NCBI RefSeq assembly: GCF_023343835.1 | Contig: NC_064438.1 | Coordinates: 22,030,077 to 22,094,076, forward strand | DNA from: Lagopus muta | Taxonomy: Eukaryota; Chordata; Aves; Galliformes; Phasianidae | Direction: 5' to 3' | Length of the DNA stretch: 64,000 nucleotides | Part shown: positions 10,288 to 22,900 of the stretch, in pieces | Layout of the letters: each line of letters begins with the position of its first letter | How positions within the stretch are numbered: position 1 is the stretch's first letter | The notes under the pieces: model-generated | What the model saw: only the letters and a program-made list of their open reading frames with translations | What the model was told of the DNA's origin: nothing | Database searches by the model: none | Made by a program: the position numbers and the translations under genes

Positions 10288-13200
10288 GGGCAGGGCAGGG
10301 AGGAGGGTGACAGATATACTACAGGTGTCTGCTGCTCAGAAACATGCCGAACTACAGCCAGCACTTGCTGAGACTTCAGTGCTGGCAGCTTAATTTTATT
10401 CTCAGTTACTGCGTCCAAGTTAAGTGCAGCCTCTGACTCCTGGCAGCCTCCTGCTTTCTGTGAAGCAAAGTTTGGGTGCTCTTACTGCTGCTTACTTTTG
10501 CAGTAACTTTCTTCCCAAGTCACGAGCAAATTCCAGCTGACTTCAGATAGCACACGACCAGCTGTGAAAAGCCCCCTCTGCACGCAGTGCTTCTGTGTTG
10601 TTTGCATTTCCCTCTCTCTTTGCAAGAGGCAGCTCGGGCTTCCATCTCCTTGAAATACAACCCCACGTGAAGTGCCAGGCAGCTAAAATTTAGTGTTCAA
10701 TAAAAGGATTCAGAGGGACTTAAAAATCATGTACCTTTAAAATACTGTGATTCTCAAGAGAACACCCTGCGTTCTTAAATTCCTCCACGGTCAACAATCC
10801 AGAATGCCATTTCTGTAGGCACACGGCTCCTTAAGCTCTGTATGGCATGGTAGAATCTAACGCGGGCTGGAGTGATTTTATGGCTCAGCAATAAGACTCC
10901 TGAAATAAAGTCTCAAGGCTCTCCATGGCCACAAACAGCCAAACGACCAGAGGTCTGCACTTTGCTCATCAGATGGAACCAGCACAAAAGAGCCCTTCTG
11001 TTGAAATCATGGGTTACTGAACAAATCTGTGCTCGGACAAAACCACCAGCTGAGTCACCCGCAGGGTTTCCTGAAGATTTGTGGGTTTTCCCTGACACTC
11101 TCTTGTTCAGATGCTGACACAGCTTCAGACTGTTTACTTTCTCAACCCAGGCAGGATGCAGCCACCAATGACACAGCCACAAGCCTTTGTGTGGAGCTCT
11201 GCCTGCACCTGCTTTCCCCCTGTGCCAGGGCCCACAGTTGAAGCCTGCCTGATTTTAATAAGAAAAGGAGGGATTTCTCTGCTGCAAGCAGCAGCAGGCA
11301 GCTGCAAAGGGGCTGTGCGTTCATCTCCCTGTGAAGCACAGAATCCCTTCAGACACTGGGCTGCTGCAGGCAGCATGTCCTGGTGCTCCAGCACATGCAC
11401 CTCTGCTACATCACTCGTGCTGCTAATGGCACTCCCTAGAAGAAACCACCATGTTTGATCGATTCCTGGCTGCTCTCCCCATGCTCTCTCAGTGCCTTTG
11501 ACTTGGGTGATCTTAAATCAAATCCCTGACAGTAACTTCAAGGAAGCTCAGCAGCCACAGAGCCTGCTATCAGCCTTTCTGAATGGGCTTCTGAGCCCAC
11601 TGGGCCAATAGCAGAAAATGAGCACAGGGTAAATGTGGATGACAGCTTTCTGACTGCCATCATTTGCAGCTCTGGACATCCCTTTGGGTCCCTGTTTGAA
11701 TCCCACCAAGGGAGCTGGGTAATACAGCACACAGTCCAGCCAAGGTCTGGCAGGGATTGCCCAGGTGAACATCAACTGTGTGGTTAAGCTGAGCACTGGA
11801 GGCAACACGGCCCCATGCAGAGACTGTCCCGCAGAGCCCTGCACATCCCATAGCCTGGTGCTCTCCATCTGCTCTTTGGGCATAGTGCAGCACCACAGAT
11901 GGGCAGAGACATGCCTGGAGTGGCATTAGCCCCTGCACATGGCAAAGAACCTCACAAACAGAAGAAACTGAAGAAGGCCAGAGGGTCGTTTATCATTCTC
12001 CTTCATGTCTGAACTACAAAGCAGTCTCTGGCTGTAGCTGGGTTTGTCTCTGTGAAAATCTTTTAGCATCTTGTGCATGAACCCTTCCAACTCAGAACGG
12101 ACTCATGCCAGCCCACAGACAGAACTGAACTCACATTTTCCAGGAAAAGGGAGGGAATGATGCTTCAGGGAACACCTGGTGACCTCTGAGGTTCTGCTTT
12201 TGTTGGTCTGGGGAAAGTCCAAATATATTTGGGGAAAAATTGGGTCTTTTTCTCCCAAGACTTGTTTTTACATTCTTACATTTAAAAAAAAAACCACAAA
12301 ACTCAGAAAGTCTTTCTATAAATAATGTCCCAGTGGTGCCAAGGTCACCAGGCCATTCCCCCAGCGTGAGGACAAAATCAGAACATAAACAATCTCAGCA
12401 TCTTTCTCCTGCACATAGGCCTTTATTCCCTTGTGCCAGGGGAGGGCCTGGAACCCAAGGCAAAGCAGCAGGGGACAGACTCCCACAGCCTGATCCCCTA
12501 GGTGCAGCCCACATTGTGAGCACCCAAGTCAAGGTGGTTTTTGTGTTCGGGCAGCATCCAAGCAGACCTCATTAGAGGTTTGGGTACTGGCTATGGTACA
12601 CACATGGCAAGGAACAAACTGAGCTTCAAACAGCTCCCAATGAGGTATATGGCCAGTAACTGGCACAGCCCTTTTTCAGTGCAGCCCCGCTGCTAACCTG
12701 GGCCTCTACAGTGCTGCAGGACAAGCAACCAGCAGCTGGAGATGTTCTCTGTGCACTCAGTGCTCATTGGGAACAGGAGCATTTCCCTTTGGATCAGCAG
12801 CTCCAAATGGATAGAAAGCCTCAGATAGAGCATCTCACTGGTTTACTCTTCTGTGGATCTAATGGACCCCCAGGCATGTCTCTGGAGATGCTCTGCTGTC
12901 CTCTCCTCTCCGCAATAAATCCTCGCTACAGCTCTGCCAGCAGAAGGGACAAGTGTCTCCTGAGATCACAGACAGACGCCATCTCTGCAGCCTCCTGCTT
13001 GGGATGAGCCACCCTCCTCTTTACGCACAAGCGTACAAACAAGGACACAATTGAAAGAAACCAAACCCCCACACGCCCTGTTGCAGGCACCGGGACACCG
13101 CTGGCTCACAGCATCCTTCCCACACTGTGCGTGCACCAGGGACAAGACGTGGCTATGAACAGCTGGGTACCTTCGTGCCCAGTCTCAGGAACTTGCTTAT

Positions 13201-14168
13201 TTGTGGTTTTCACCGAAACCTATGATAACTTCCTCTGAGGATAAGAACTTCCCTGTCTAAAGGATAACTGCTATTTATTTATTTTTAAAAAACACTCCAC
13301 ACCCACAGGCCCTGGACGTCATTACTCAGCAGACCTTGCTTTTGTACAGATAGAGTTACCGAGCAAGTTATTTATGCCAAGTCCAGAATAGCCAGTGCTC
13401 TTGCACACTCTGTAATTTCTCATGGCTCAGCTGTACCGCTGGTGGCCCTAATGTCAACACAGCTTTGGTCACCGCTGGCACTTCCACCTCCCAGCCAGGA
13501 GGAGATGGATTACACAGCACCCATGTAACCGCTGGCAGCTCGGACTGCCGGCCCTGCCTCAGGGGCAGCTGCTCGGGGAGCTGCGACGCTGCAGGGGTAT
13601 GGGAGGTTCAGAGGCCTCCAAGTGCTGAACTACCGCGCCCCATCCCGCACTCCCTCGCGCCTGGTTCCATCCTGCAGCACGGCTCGTACATCTCCCTCCA
13701 TCACAGGCACCGTTCCCTGGGACCGAGCCCTCCCCGCCACTCCTGGGCACCGCGCTCCTGCCGTCACCCCACGAGTAAGCGGAGGTGGACGCGGTGATGC
13801 GATGCGGGACCCGAGCCCTCGGGCAGCGCGGGGAGAAGCCGCCCCCAAGCCTCCGCCGACCGAGGGACCCACGTGCTCTCCTCTCGCCGAGCGGCACACG
13901 GTCGCCGTCCCCCGCAAGGCTCAGCCGCGCCCCCGGATCTCCCCCACCCTCCCCCGGCACCCATCCCGCACCTCCCGTTGCACAGCGCACGGGCAGGCGG
14001 AGACGTCCCCATCGCCGGGGCTGCTCTGCTCTCCTCGTCCTCCTGCATCCCAGCCTGCGCGGCTCTGGGGCTCGCTCCGAGCTCCCGGACCCGGTGGGAC
14101 CCGCGCTCCCCATCCCCGGCAGCGCTCCGGTACCGGCGCCGCCCCCTTCCTTATCCGCTCTTACTCAC

Positions 14169-14300
14169 CGCGCTGCCGCGAGTCTCGGCGTTGGCGGGGG
14201 GACCCGGAGCCGCTGCCCCATGGGCACAGCGATGCGGATCAGCAGAACTAGCCGAGCACGGGCGCCGCGCTGCCCGCAGACTGAGCCCGGCCCCCGGCGC
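14169..14300 (-). other. TP53I11: Putative non-coding first exon of TP53I11 (donor end placed, 5' end approximate)
   Basis: The minus strand reads GCAGCGCG followed by GTGAGTAAG at 14168-14160, the best splice donor I see in the CpG island. No other exon would connect the island to the acceptor at 2392. The upstream boundary (about 14,300) is a guess, set to stay below the densest GC-box cluster. The exon would be entirely 5' UTR. Direct splicing to 2391 and the absence of extra untranslated exons are inferences. Confidence 0.45.
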
Positions 14301-14338
14301 GGCGCCGCTTTACCGCGCCCCTCGCCCGCCCCGCCCGA

Positions 14339-14393
14339 CGGGGCGGCCCCGGCCCCGCCGCGCCCCCGAGCCGCCCCCCGCCCGCCCCGGCGG
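14339..14393 (-). promoter_or_regulatory. GC-box cluster with G-quadruplex-forming potential on the minus strand
   Basis: The minus strand has at least four runs of three or more G separated by short C-containing loops (plus strand: CGGCCCCGGCCCCGCCGCG followed by CCCCC, CCCCCC and CCCC runs). It also carries overlapping GGGCGG Sp1-type sites. It sits about 170-220 bp upstream of the predicted first-exon donor, where a proximal promoter is expected. Confidence 0.5.
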
Positions 14394-14530
14394 AGGTCAC
14401 CCGTGGGCTGCGGGGAACAAAGAGCGGCGGTCGAAGGGAGGAGGCGCGGGGTGCTTCGGCAGGCTGTGCGTAGCCCGAAGCCGCCGGGAAGGCTGCCGGG
14501 GTGGGGGTTTGTCCTGGCGCAGGGTTAGGT

Positions 14531-17500
14531 CGGAGGCTGCAGGCGTGTCCCCAGCTCCTGTAATAATGCAGCGAAGGGGAGCGAGGCCCTCGGTGGTGCT
14601 GTTCAGCCCGGAGGCCTGCCGCACAACTAACTCTCTTCAGAAAACCAAACAAAGGGAACCTGGACGCCCTTGCTTCTCCCAATGAGCAGCAGCCTGGCTA
14701 ATTCCTGCTGTTCCTCTGCGGGGCTACAGGGCAGCTCCATCTGTGCATCCTTCCATGTATCCCCGGCGCCTGGCCCAGCAGGGGCACGCAGGCACTAAGA
14801 CACTTCAGTTAGCTCAGGCCAGGTGAGAAGGGGAGTGGAAACGTGGGAAACAGACACCAAATGCTGGAAACATTTGGCACATGGAGCAGTGTTAGCGGCA
14901 GGTGGCTCTGGCTCTGTCCTGCTGCCGCCACTCGGTTTTCTGAGCAAGGATTTCGGGCAAGGATGTGTGATGTGGCATGTTTCTCTGCCCAGTATGTCCA
15001 GCTGAGGAAGCAAACAGGGGGGGAATGGGGTGAAAGCCATGTAACTCTCTCAGACCCCATGGACAAACCATAATGGGAAGTAGTCCTGAAGTGTGCGCCA
15101 CGATGAGGTCACTCCCAGCACAAGGGGTCCTTTGAGAAGCAGAAGGATCCTCTGCTGGGAACTGAGATGAGAGTTGCCCAGAGGCCAAGCAATGAAGCTG
15201 TAGGAAACAGAGCATTTCTTCTGGGGGAGATCTGACATTTCAGTGGCTGGGTTTGCTGAAAACGGGGGAAAAGAAAAGCTGAGTTTGTGTTTTCAAAGAA
15301 AAAATTCAAAATTCCCTAACAAATGCAGTCCTGACTTGGAGCTGGTGAAACATCTCACTGTGTTAACGATAAAATTTTCAGTGTGATAATGCCAAAGCAC
15401 ATATACAAGAGCTAAAGCAGTGTCTGTGCTCCATCTGTGCTCTACGATATTGAAATATTGCAGTGTAATACAAAAGCACACAGAACAAAATGAGACAACC
15501 ATGTTTTACATTATTGAAGTGAAATAACTGTGATATTGTCAAACAAGGCAAGTCAAAATATGTCGTGTTCACTTTTTAAAATAGCAATTTGCATGTAAAG
15601 AAATCTCTCAGAATTTTACCAAAGCCCATGAGCAGTTTTCAGGCAACAGTCAAGGCTGTGGCATCAGGGTGAGCAGTGAGGAGCAAATGCCATTTTGCAG
15701 AAGTGATCCAAGCATTTGTGTCACCCCACATCGCGAGGAGCTCCCGCGGTGCTCCTGACAGCAGCACAAATGTGGCCGTGTTGCCCTCAGACAAGATCTG
15801 AATCCATAAACTGCAGCCCGAGGCCTTTGGCAGCGATTGCTTTGTTCGATCCCACCTCCCACCCGCATGCTTTTAATTCAAAGCTCTGGGCAACGCCTTT
15901 GTCCGCACCACTGAATATGCACAGGGCACTACTGCAGCCCCAGCGTGACACACCGGATCTGCTCCCTCCCCGCTCCTTTAGGAGGGCGGATATGATGACA
16001 AGGACTGTGCCTTAACCTGCAGCTAGGCTCAGGCAAGGTCTGCTCTGGGGATGGGAAGGGGAGCACAGAGACCTGGGGTGGGCTTGGTGTCCCCAGGCTG
16101 CTCTCTGTTTTGAGGGTGCTGCCATCAGACAAACCCACGTTGCACAGAAAACGTGCTGAGAAAGTGGCGGTTTCTGATATGTGAGAAGTGGGGAGGCCTA
16201 GAAAGAAGACAAAGTAGGTTCCAGATTGCTGTACTTTCTGTCCTTTTTTCAAGGAAATTTCAAAAACTGACATTTCAGGTCAACAAAGCATTTTGATTCA
16301 GGGCATTCAGAGTGTTGCATGTGAACCTGTGTTGTTAAATGTTTTTGTGTATATCCAATTAAGCAGAAGAATCAGGTGCCACTTGGATAAGAACAATCTC
16401 TTCCAACTTTACCTGAAGCATCATGAGACCTCCTCAATGTTTTTGCTGAAATGGCTTTTTCAGGGTGGAAAACCTCCAAAATCCCAAGTCAGCCAGCTAT
16501 TGCGAGGGTGCCATCCAGGGTCTCAATGTGTCCCTCTGTGCAGGGATCATTGGTGGGGACCCACCAGATGCAGGGAGCTTCCTTGTCCCATCAGGATGGG
16601 CACAAGCTCCATCAGCTGTAAGAAGATTATGTCAAGAATGTTTTCCCTCTTTGTCCCTTCAGCAGCCTCCCACAACCCTCTGGACTGTCATCCTTGTTTT
16701 CAAAACTTGGCCATGCTTTCTCACTGTTGCCTTATCGCTGCCTTTGGCTCTGCTTACTCGCCCCATCAGCTCTGAGCAGCCATGAGAGTCCTCATTGCAG
16801 CCCTTTGATGCTCTGTATCTGATTGTCTTGTTGTCCCTGCAGCGCACTGAGATCTTGCTGACTTCAATTTTCACCCTTTAGATCATCATTTTCTGACACT
16901 AGGAAATATTTCCTATGGTTTCCTTTGAAAGATGCTTCAGAAAACACACTGAGTGGTACATCTGTAAGGTGTAAGATCAGAGGAGATAATTAAACCTTCC
17001 AGTCCAAACTCTCATATCCATCACAGCTTCTTGCCTTTCCTCCTGTTAGAGCTGTACCAAGTGTGAGAACATGTACTTTTCCCAGGACAGACAGGCTGCA
17101 GGGCAGGAGTCGTCCCATTGCCTGTGTCCCATTGCAGCAGCTCGAAGGTCTGTGGCTGGCAGCCACCTCTGCCTGGTAGGATGGGGGATCAGGTGCCTCT
17201 CCTGTTTCAGTGGTTGACCAGCACTGTGGAAAGGAGCCTGATTTCTCCATAGAGTTTGCTTGGCCTCCTCCTCTGCCCATTAGTGGTTGCTGGATGAAAG
17301 AATGTGGCATGCCTGGAAGCAGGGGGTAATGTGCTCCTCTCAACAGCGATGGAGCAAATGTGCAGAAGAGCTGTGTTGGGTGAGATATTGTAGCACCTCA
17401 GAGTTCCCTCATCTGTATTTCATCTCTGGACACCTTCTGGTCTGGGCACCAGCTCTCATTCTTAGCCTAGGGAGTAGCAGTGCTGTAGTTCCTGTCCCTA

Positions 17501-20500
17501 AAGGCCCTACATTTGGTCTTCACAAGGGACTGTTCTTGGAGCATACATATGTTAACATGAGGCCATGAGATCTTCTGTAAATAGGTGGGTGAAGTAGCAC
17601 AGGGTCACCCCTGAGTTGACTAACACACTGCCTTTTCCCTGAGTGCCCCACCTAGGGCAACCCTCTTAGTAGAGTTAGGGTTAGGGCTCCTCAGCTAGAG
17701 TTAACAATTCATGTGTAGGACATCAGAGAGGGGCAAACCTTGTGGGCTGAGCAGGAATCCTGGTGGGATATCCCCCGACACCTTACATGACTGCATGCAG
17801 CACTTGCAGCACTGTGCCCCTCTCTGCATGCATGACAAAGCCTTTGTAATTAATTTATAGGAGCTGTACAACCAGCCATGCTTGCACAGCGAACTGTGGA
17901 TTAAATCTAACATCAAAGAGCGACTGTGAGGCTTCTTGGCATATATAGGCCATCACTTTTAATGGCTCAGCCTTCTCTGCAGTTAACTGCTTCAGCCCCT
18001 GGACTATGCCTAAGGACTGAGGGTTTCAGCAGAAGCATGGAAAGGGTGTCACACCCCACTGTTTGGGATGTTTTGTCTTTACACAAGTATTCATTTCCAA
18101 TGCATCTGTGCTCTAGTTTGTAACTTAGAGCACTTAGTGCTTAGGGTTGATGCATAGGTGCTGTACAATAAGAAGAAAAGGCACGGACAACATCTACGGT
18201 TCTTGGCATGCCTTGAAATCCACCTGTAAGCAGCCCAGCAGCAGCACCAAGGGGAAAGCTTCATTGCAATTTGGAGCTGTGCATTTATTTAGTCTAAAGT
18301 TCATTATTGTCATATGGAAGCAGAGAAATGAAAGAAATTCTCAGAGCAGGGGAAACAGGATTTCTTCCCTGCATTTATGAAAATAAGCATGAGATCAGAT
18401 TGCTCCCTGCTTGGTAAAAAAAATCTGCCTTATCACAAAGTGGATGAGGAGGAAAACAGTGAGTATCAGCCTGTAACCTATTCCTCCAGGAACCATGGCA
18501 CCAGAGCAGAGGGAGAGCAGGGGCAGGGGAAATTCTGTGCTGAGTACTCCAGCTTTCCTCTCTGGTATCCCAGTCCCCTTGCTGATAGGACTTTACTAGC
18601 ATCTTTATCTGCATGCAAGGCATGGGAGACCCATCACTGAGTCTTTAATAATACAGAAAACCCATGAGGCTGGGCAAGGAGAGAAGTATGCATTATGCCC
18701 AGGTGCTGACCTATTTGGACATGCATGCATTTATCCTGAAGCTTTTGGCAGCCGAAGATTGAATACTGAAGGCACCCCTGCCTTGGAGAGCAGTGCCTTG
18801 GTGGCACTCTAGGGGATGGAAACATTCCAGTGCCTGCTAACTATGCAAATATAATGCTTGGCACCTTTACATGTATACTTTTAATGCCACAAATGCGTTT
18901 GCCAACTCCCATATTTTCCAGTATGTTGAGTTCTGCTCTCTGTATATTTTGCCAATCTACTGAACGTGTTTTCAGTCCCATTAGGGTAAATAGAAGCCTT
19001 CCTCCAGCTGGCCTCCTTGTGCTTCTGGGCAGACAGACGGCTACCCTCATGCAGAAGGGGAGCCAGCTCCTACTAAAGCCATCACAAGGTCTGGGGAATG
19101 AGGGGAAATGGGCCCCTAAAAGTGGGGTTTGCAGTTAGGTCTAGGTGTGGGGTGGAGGGAGACAAAGCTAAGCTGGCAGGAGGCATTGCACAGATGATGG
19201 TGCAGATGTGGTCCTCTGAGGTGAGAGATGCAGACTTGGTCCTCTTCCTTCCCACTGCCCCTCCTAGCTGCAAGGATGTGCCTGCACCCCAGAGGATGAG
19301 CAGAGAGTGACCTCTGCCCATGCTTTCAAGTAAAACTGATATTTTTCCATCCTTTGGAAAGATGTAATTTCTCTGGGGCACATGGAATTAAGTAGGGCCA
19401 GGTAGTCAAGGAGACAAATGGAGTAAAATTAAAACAAACACTGCCAGGGAGATGAGAACCTGCTTTATGGGGAATACTGGGAATACTGAGAGGAAACCTA
19501 ATTAGCAGGTACAGCTCCACTTTAGTGGAAAGGACATGAGGGAAAGATTGTGAAGCCCATAATTGCTCAAACTTGCTTGTCACAAGAGCAAACTCCAACT
19601 TGTGTTTGGAAGTGGATCTGTAAAGGCTGTGTACTCTCAAATGATACAGAAGTGGAGTAGAAACCAATTATCACTCAGCAGCTTTCCTAGGTACACGTCT
19701 GACAAATCTCACTCATTTTAATAGGGAAAATCCTTGTGGGGAAGGATGAAAAATCCCGCAGTGTTCACACACTTTACTCCTGAAACCAAGTGATTTGTCC
19801 CTTTAACTTCAACTCAGTTTTGTGGAAGTCCGTTAGTTATGTGTCCAGGGGCCTGAGCCCCTTGCCAGGCCCATCTGTGTCTTTCTAATGCCTATAATAT
19901 GCAGGGTGATCTTCTGGTTGCCTTTGCCCACTCTGCCTTAGTGCAGAGCTCTTTTTGATCTGCTGTCTCCTGTAAGCATGAGCGTGGCAAGCCCTTATCT
20001 TTAGGTGTCAGTTGAGAGCAGAAAAAGTTAGGGACACTTGTACAAACACCAGTCCCTCAAGTAAGCTAACACCAGGCAAAGGCAGAACTGAGCAGTAGTT
20101 GGGGATGCCAGTAGTGGCAGCTCCTGCAGCACATCCCTGATCCAGGCAGAGGATGCGGCAGGTATGGCAGGACATGTGTGACTCCCAGAGTGCTGCCTAC
20201 AGTTTTGTAATTTTGGTTTCTACTCTTTTACTGAGTTTTGTTGTTACTTGTAAATTATTAAGTGTTAGGTTAATATGTGCCAAAGAACAACCACTCTGAC
20301 TGCAAAAGACCTTCGTGCAACCGTCCACAAAAACCTGTAGGTGCTTTGTAAGAGAGCAACTGCCTGGGTTATAACAACCAGCTGTCATCACAGTATTTTA
20401 AGCTAAGGCAATGTATATATGAAGGTAAAGGATGTGTACTTTGAAATGTCTTGGCTGCCTTAAGCCTCACAGTGATGCAACATGCCTGGCGCTGGGCTGC

Positions 20501-22900
20501 ACAGCTGCTGGCTGCCCACCTCCTGTGCCAATAGCCAAGGCCCCGCATAAGGCCATGGGGCTGAGCAGTGCAGGCAGCAGGGGACAGGGCATGGCAGCAG
20601 TTGGGCTCATTTCACTGCTCCTGAAGCTGAAGGAACCATCACTTGCAGCAAATCCCAGAAATTGGGTGCATCTGGTCCTGGGAAGCTTCCAGGATGCTTA
20701 CTGGCAGAAAAGAAGAAAAAGACTGTTTCTCCTCAAAACAGTAGAGAGAAGTGGGAGTCTGGGAGAAAAATAAAGACCAGCTTGAATTCCAGAGGGCCCT
20801 TGACTTTTAGAAATAACGTAGGTTGCATCTGATTTTTTTTCCTGTTATACAAGAGAAACCAATTTAATTCCACTTGTAGTGAAGCATAAGATTAGATGGG
20901 ACTAAATATGTGTGTAGGTTGTTTATTAGCAAATGGAAGAGAGCAGTGAAGGAAAACAAACAAGCTTGTTTCAGGGAGGTTTGTCACCATATTACTGGTC
21001 ACAGGAGTTCCAGGGGACAGCAGGCATGTTTCTAATTGGACTTGGACAGCCACATTCAGATGGGGCAGATCCTTGCTCCAGAACAGGAGAACTGCAAAAC
21101 TCCACTCTACTGAAAAAACTTGCTGTTTTGCCTAGTGATGGCAACCCCTGAGCTGTTTGCAAGTATTGGTCCTTTTCAAAGTTGGTAACTCGATGGTTAG
21201 TGGGTCTTGTGCACCCAAAGCACCAGGAGGCAGCTCCATGATCAGTCACCTGGATATAAGGGCAGTCTGTGTCAATCCTGAGTGGTCCCTGCAGCTGGAA
21301 AGGCTTTTGCATCATCTAATCTGAGCCTCTTATGCTTCAACCAAAACCTTTATCCACAGTAAACAAAGAGAATGGTTTGCTGCTCTTCCTGCTCTTTTCA
21401 TCCTCTCTTGTGGAATAAATTAGCCCAACTCCTTCCTCATGGCTTGTGTTTTCCAGATCTTGTGTGACTCCTCTGAACTCTGCCTCTTTGATTCTCACCT
21501 TTCTGGAGGAGCAGTGCCCAAAGCTGGAAGCAGCACCAATGAGAAGGCTTTTCTTGACCAAAGCAGATTCTCTTCATTTTGTTTACCAATTGCATTCATA
21601 CATCCCAATATGATTTTGATTTATTTTTTCATCAAAAGGTAACTACGTTCAAAAGCCTGCATGTGTGATCCTCTATAAGCTCTTCTGCTTCCAGCAAACC
21701 CGCTGCCCATCCAGCCAGCTCCATTCCGTGTTTAAGAATTTGTTTATTTCTTCCTAAGTATACCATTTTGTAATTCTCTTTATTGAAGTGCCTCCTGTTA
21801 TTTCCAAATTATTTCTTCATCTTATCAAGAGCATTTTGAATTTTAATCTTATCAATTGTGCCTGCAGTCTCTCCTAGATTAATGCCACCTGCAAATTTAA
21901 TAAGTGTGTTCTCATTCCATCATCTAAGTCATTAATGAAAACATTGAATAACATCTGCTACAAGAAAGATCACTGCAAAATCTCGGCTGATAAATCGCTT
22001 CAACCTGACAATTAACCGAGCAGCTTTAAGCTATCTTTATTCCCAGTCTATAGAAACTTCCTTTGGGCCATTCTTCTCTAACTTGTTTATGAGTGTGTCA
22101 CATAAGACCAGTGTCATAAACCTCACTGAAGACACATGACATTGACTGCTCCTGCCACGTCCACAAAGCCTATTACCCTGTCTAGAAGGAAATTGGGTTG
22201 TGTTGATGTGATTTATTCTTGACATATTCCTATTAACTTCAACTTTTCTCAGCTTTATCACTGAGTTGCTTAAAAAAAAAGTGATTATTTATTTCAAGTT
22301 TTTTTTCCTAAAATTCAAGTTCAACTCATAACTCAATAATTCTCTGAAAGCAAACAATTTATTTGTATTAAAGGCTTTTTCTGCCTGGGGGCCATTTTGC
22401 AAAAGCTGTCTATGTGGCCGTTATCTTTGGGGAGTGGCTTCATGTCAATGTATTCTTCGGACTTTTCAAATATCTCTTATCCATCTGCACAAAAAGACTA
22501 AGAAAACCGGTGAGGAGGCTGTTCCCACACTGACTTTCTACTCATCTTCATGGTATGCCAGACTGGAGGACTTCTCCCCTCAACCAAAGCACTAATTAAT
22601 ACCCGTAGCTGCCAGACGAACACGGAGGCTCTGCTGAAAGCCTGCTGGATTGCTCTCCTACCATGCTGGGCTACCAGTGTGAATGCTGCACCTCTGTAGG
22701 CTGGCCAGCTGTGTTGGGCTCAGCAAGACTCCATGGGGCTGGTTGTAGAGCAAGGTGATTCTAGTCAGCTTCTGCTGAAGAGAGCTCTGTAGCTGAGAAT
22801 TATCAGTAGGCAATGCCATTCACATCTTTCAGAGGGACAATGGGAGAGGAATCAAAGGCACTGTGATATTGCTAAGTATTATGATGCTAATTTTTCATAT
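14531..22900. other. Upstream flank, no gene recognised
   Basis: Mostly unique, moderately AT-rich sequence after the CpG island. I see no coding exon with family resemblance. A plus-strand donor-like CAG-GTGAGA at 14820-14828 could belong to a divergent transcript. A lone TTAGGGTTAGGG occurs at 17,675-17,686. The longest open frames here (107-160 codons, for example 16,293-16,775 plus) look random. Confidence 0.6.

Larger units (their letters stand above)
2392..14168 (-). other. TP53I11: TP53I11 intron 1 (about 11.8 kb, inferred)
   Basis: This is the space between the acceptor of the first coding exon (2392) and the predicted non-coding first-exon donor (14,168). It holds one CR1 fragment (about 2962-3075), poly-A and purine runs (2581-2609, 7224-7259, 8021-8045), a TAAT-rich block (about 4829-4895), two alternating purine-pyrimidine tracts (9278-9314, 10256-10287) and two single p53-type decamers (11917-11926, 12872-12881). 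A 154-codon minus-strand open frame at 5588-5124 matches nothing I know. Additional untranslated exons could lie here and would not be visible. The intron's extent depends on the first-exon call. Confidence 0.6.
13560..14530. promoter_or_regulatory. TP53I11: CpG island, probable TP53I11 promoter
   Basis: CpG density and G+C content rise sharply over about 1 kb, highest at roughly 13,790-14,480, against a CpG-poor background on both sides; it is the only such island in the window. It contains many CCGCCC/GGGCGG Sp1-type boxes (densest about 14,320-14,395) and no obvious TATA box, typical of a broad CpG-island promoter. It lies directly upstream, on the minus strand, of a strong splice donor at 14,168. 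Long open frames here (up to 270 codons, Pro/Arg/Ala-rich) follow from high G+C content and are not taken as genes. Divergent plus-strand transcription is possible. Confidence 0.8.

Noticed and set aside
13622-14685. Open frames of 184-270 codons on both strands of the CpG island
   Set aside because: High G+C DNA lacks stop codons. The translations are Pro/Arg/Ala/Gly-rich with no domain, several frames overlap, and the stretch has promoter character.
17675-17686. TTAGGGTTAGGG telomere-like repeat
   Set aside because: Only two units in unique sequence; chance is sufficient and there is no interstitial telomere array.
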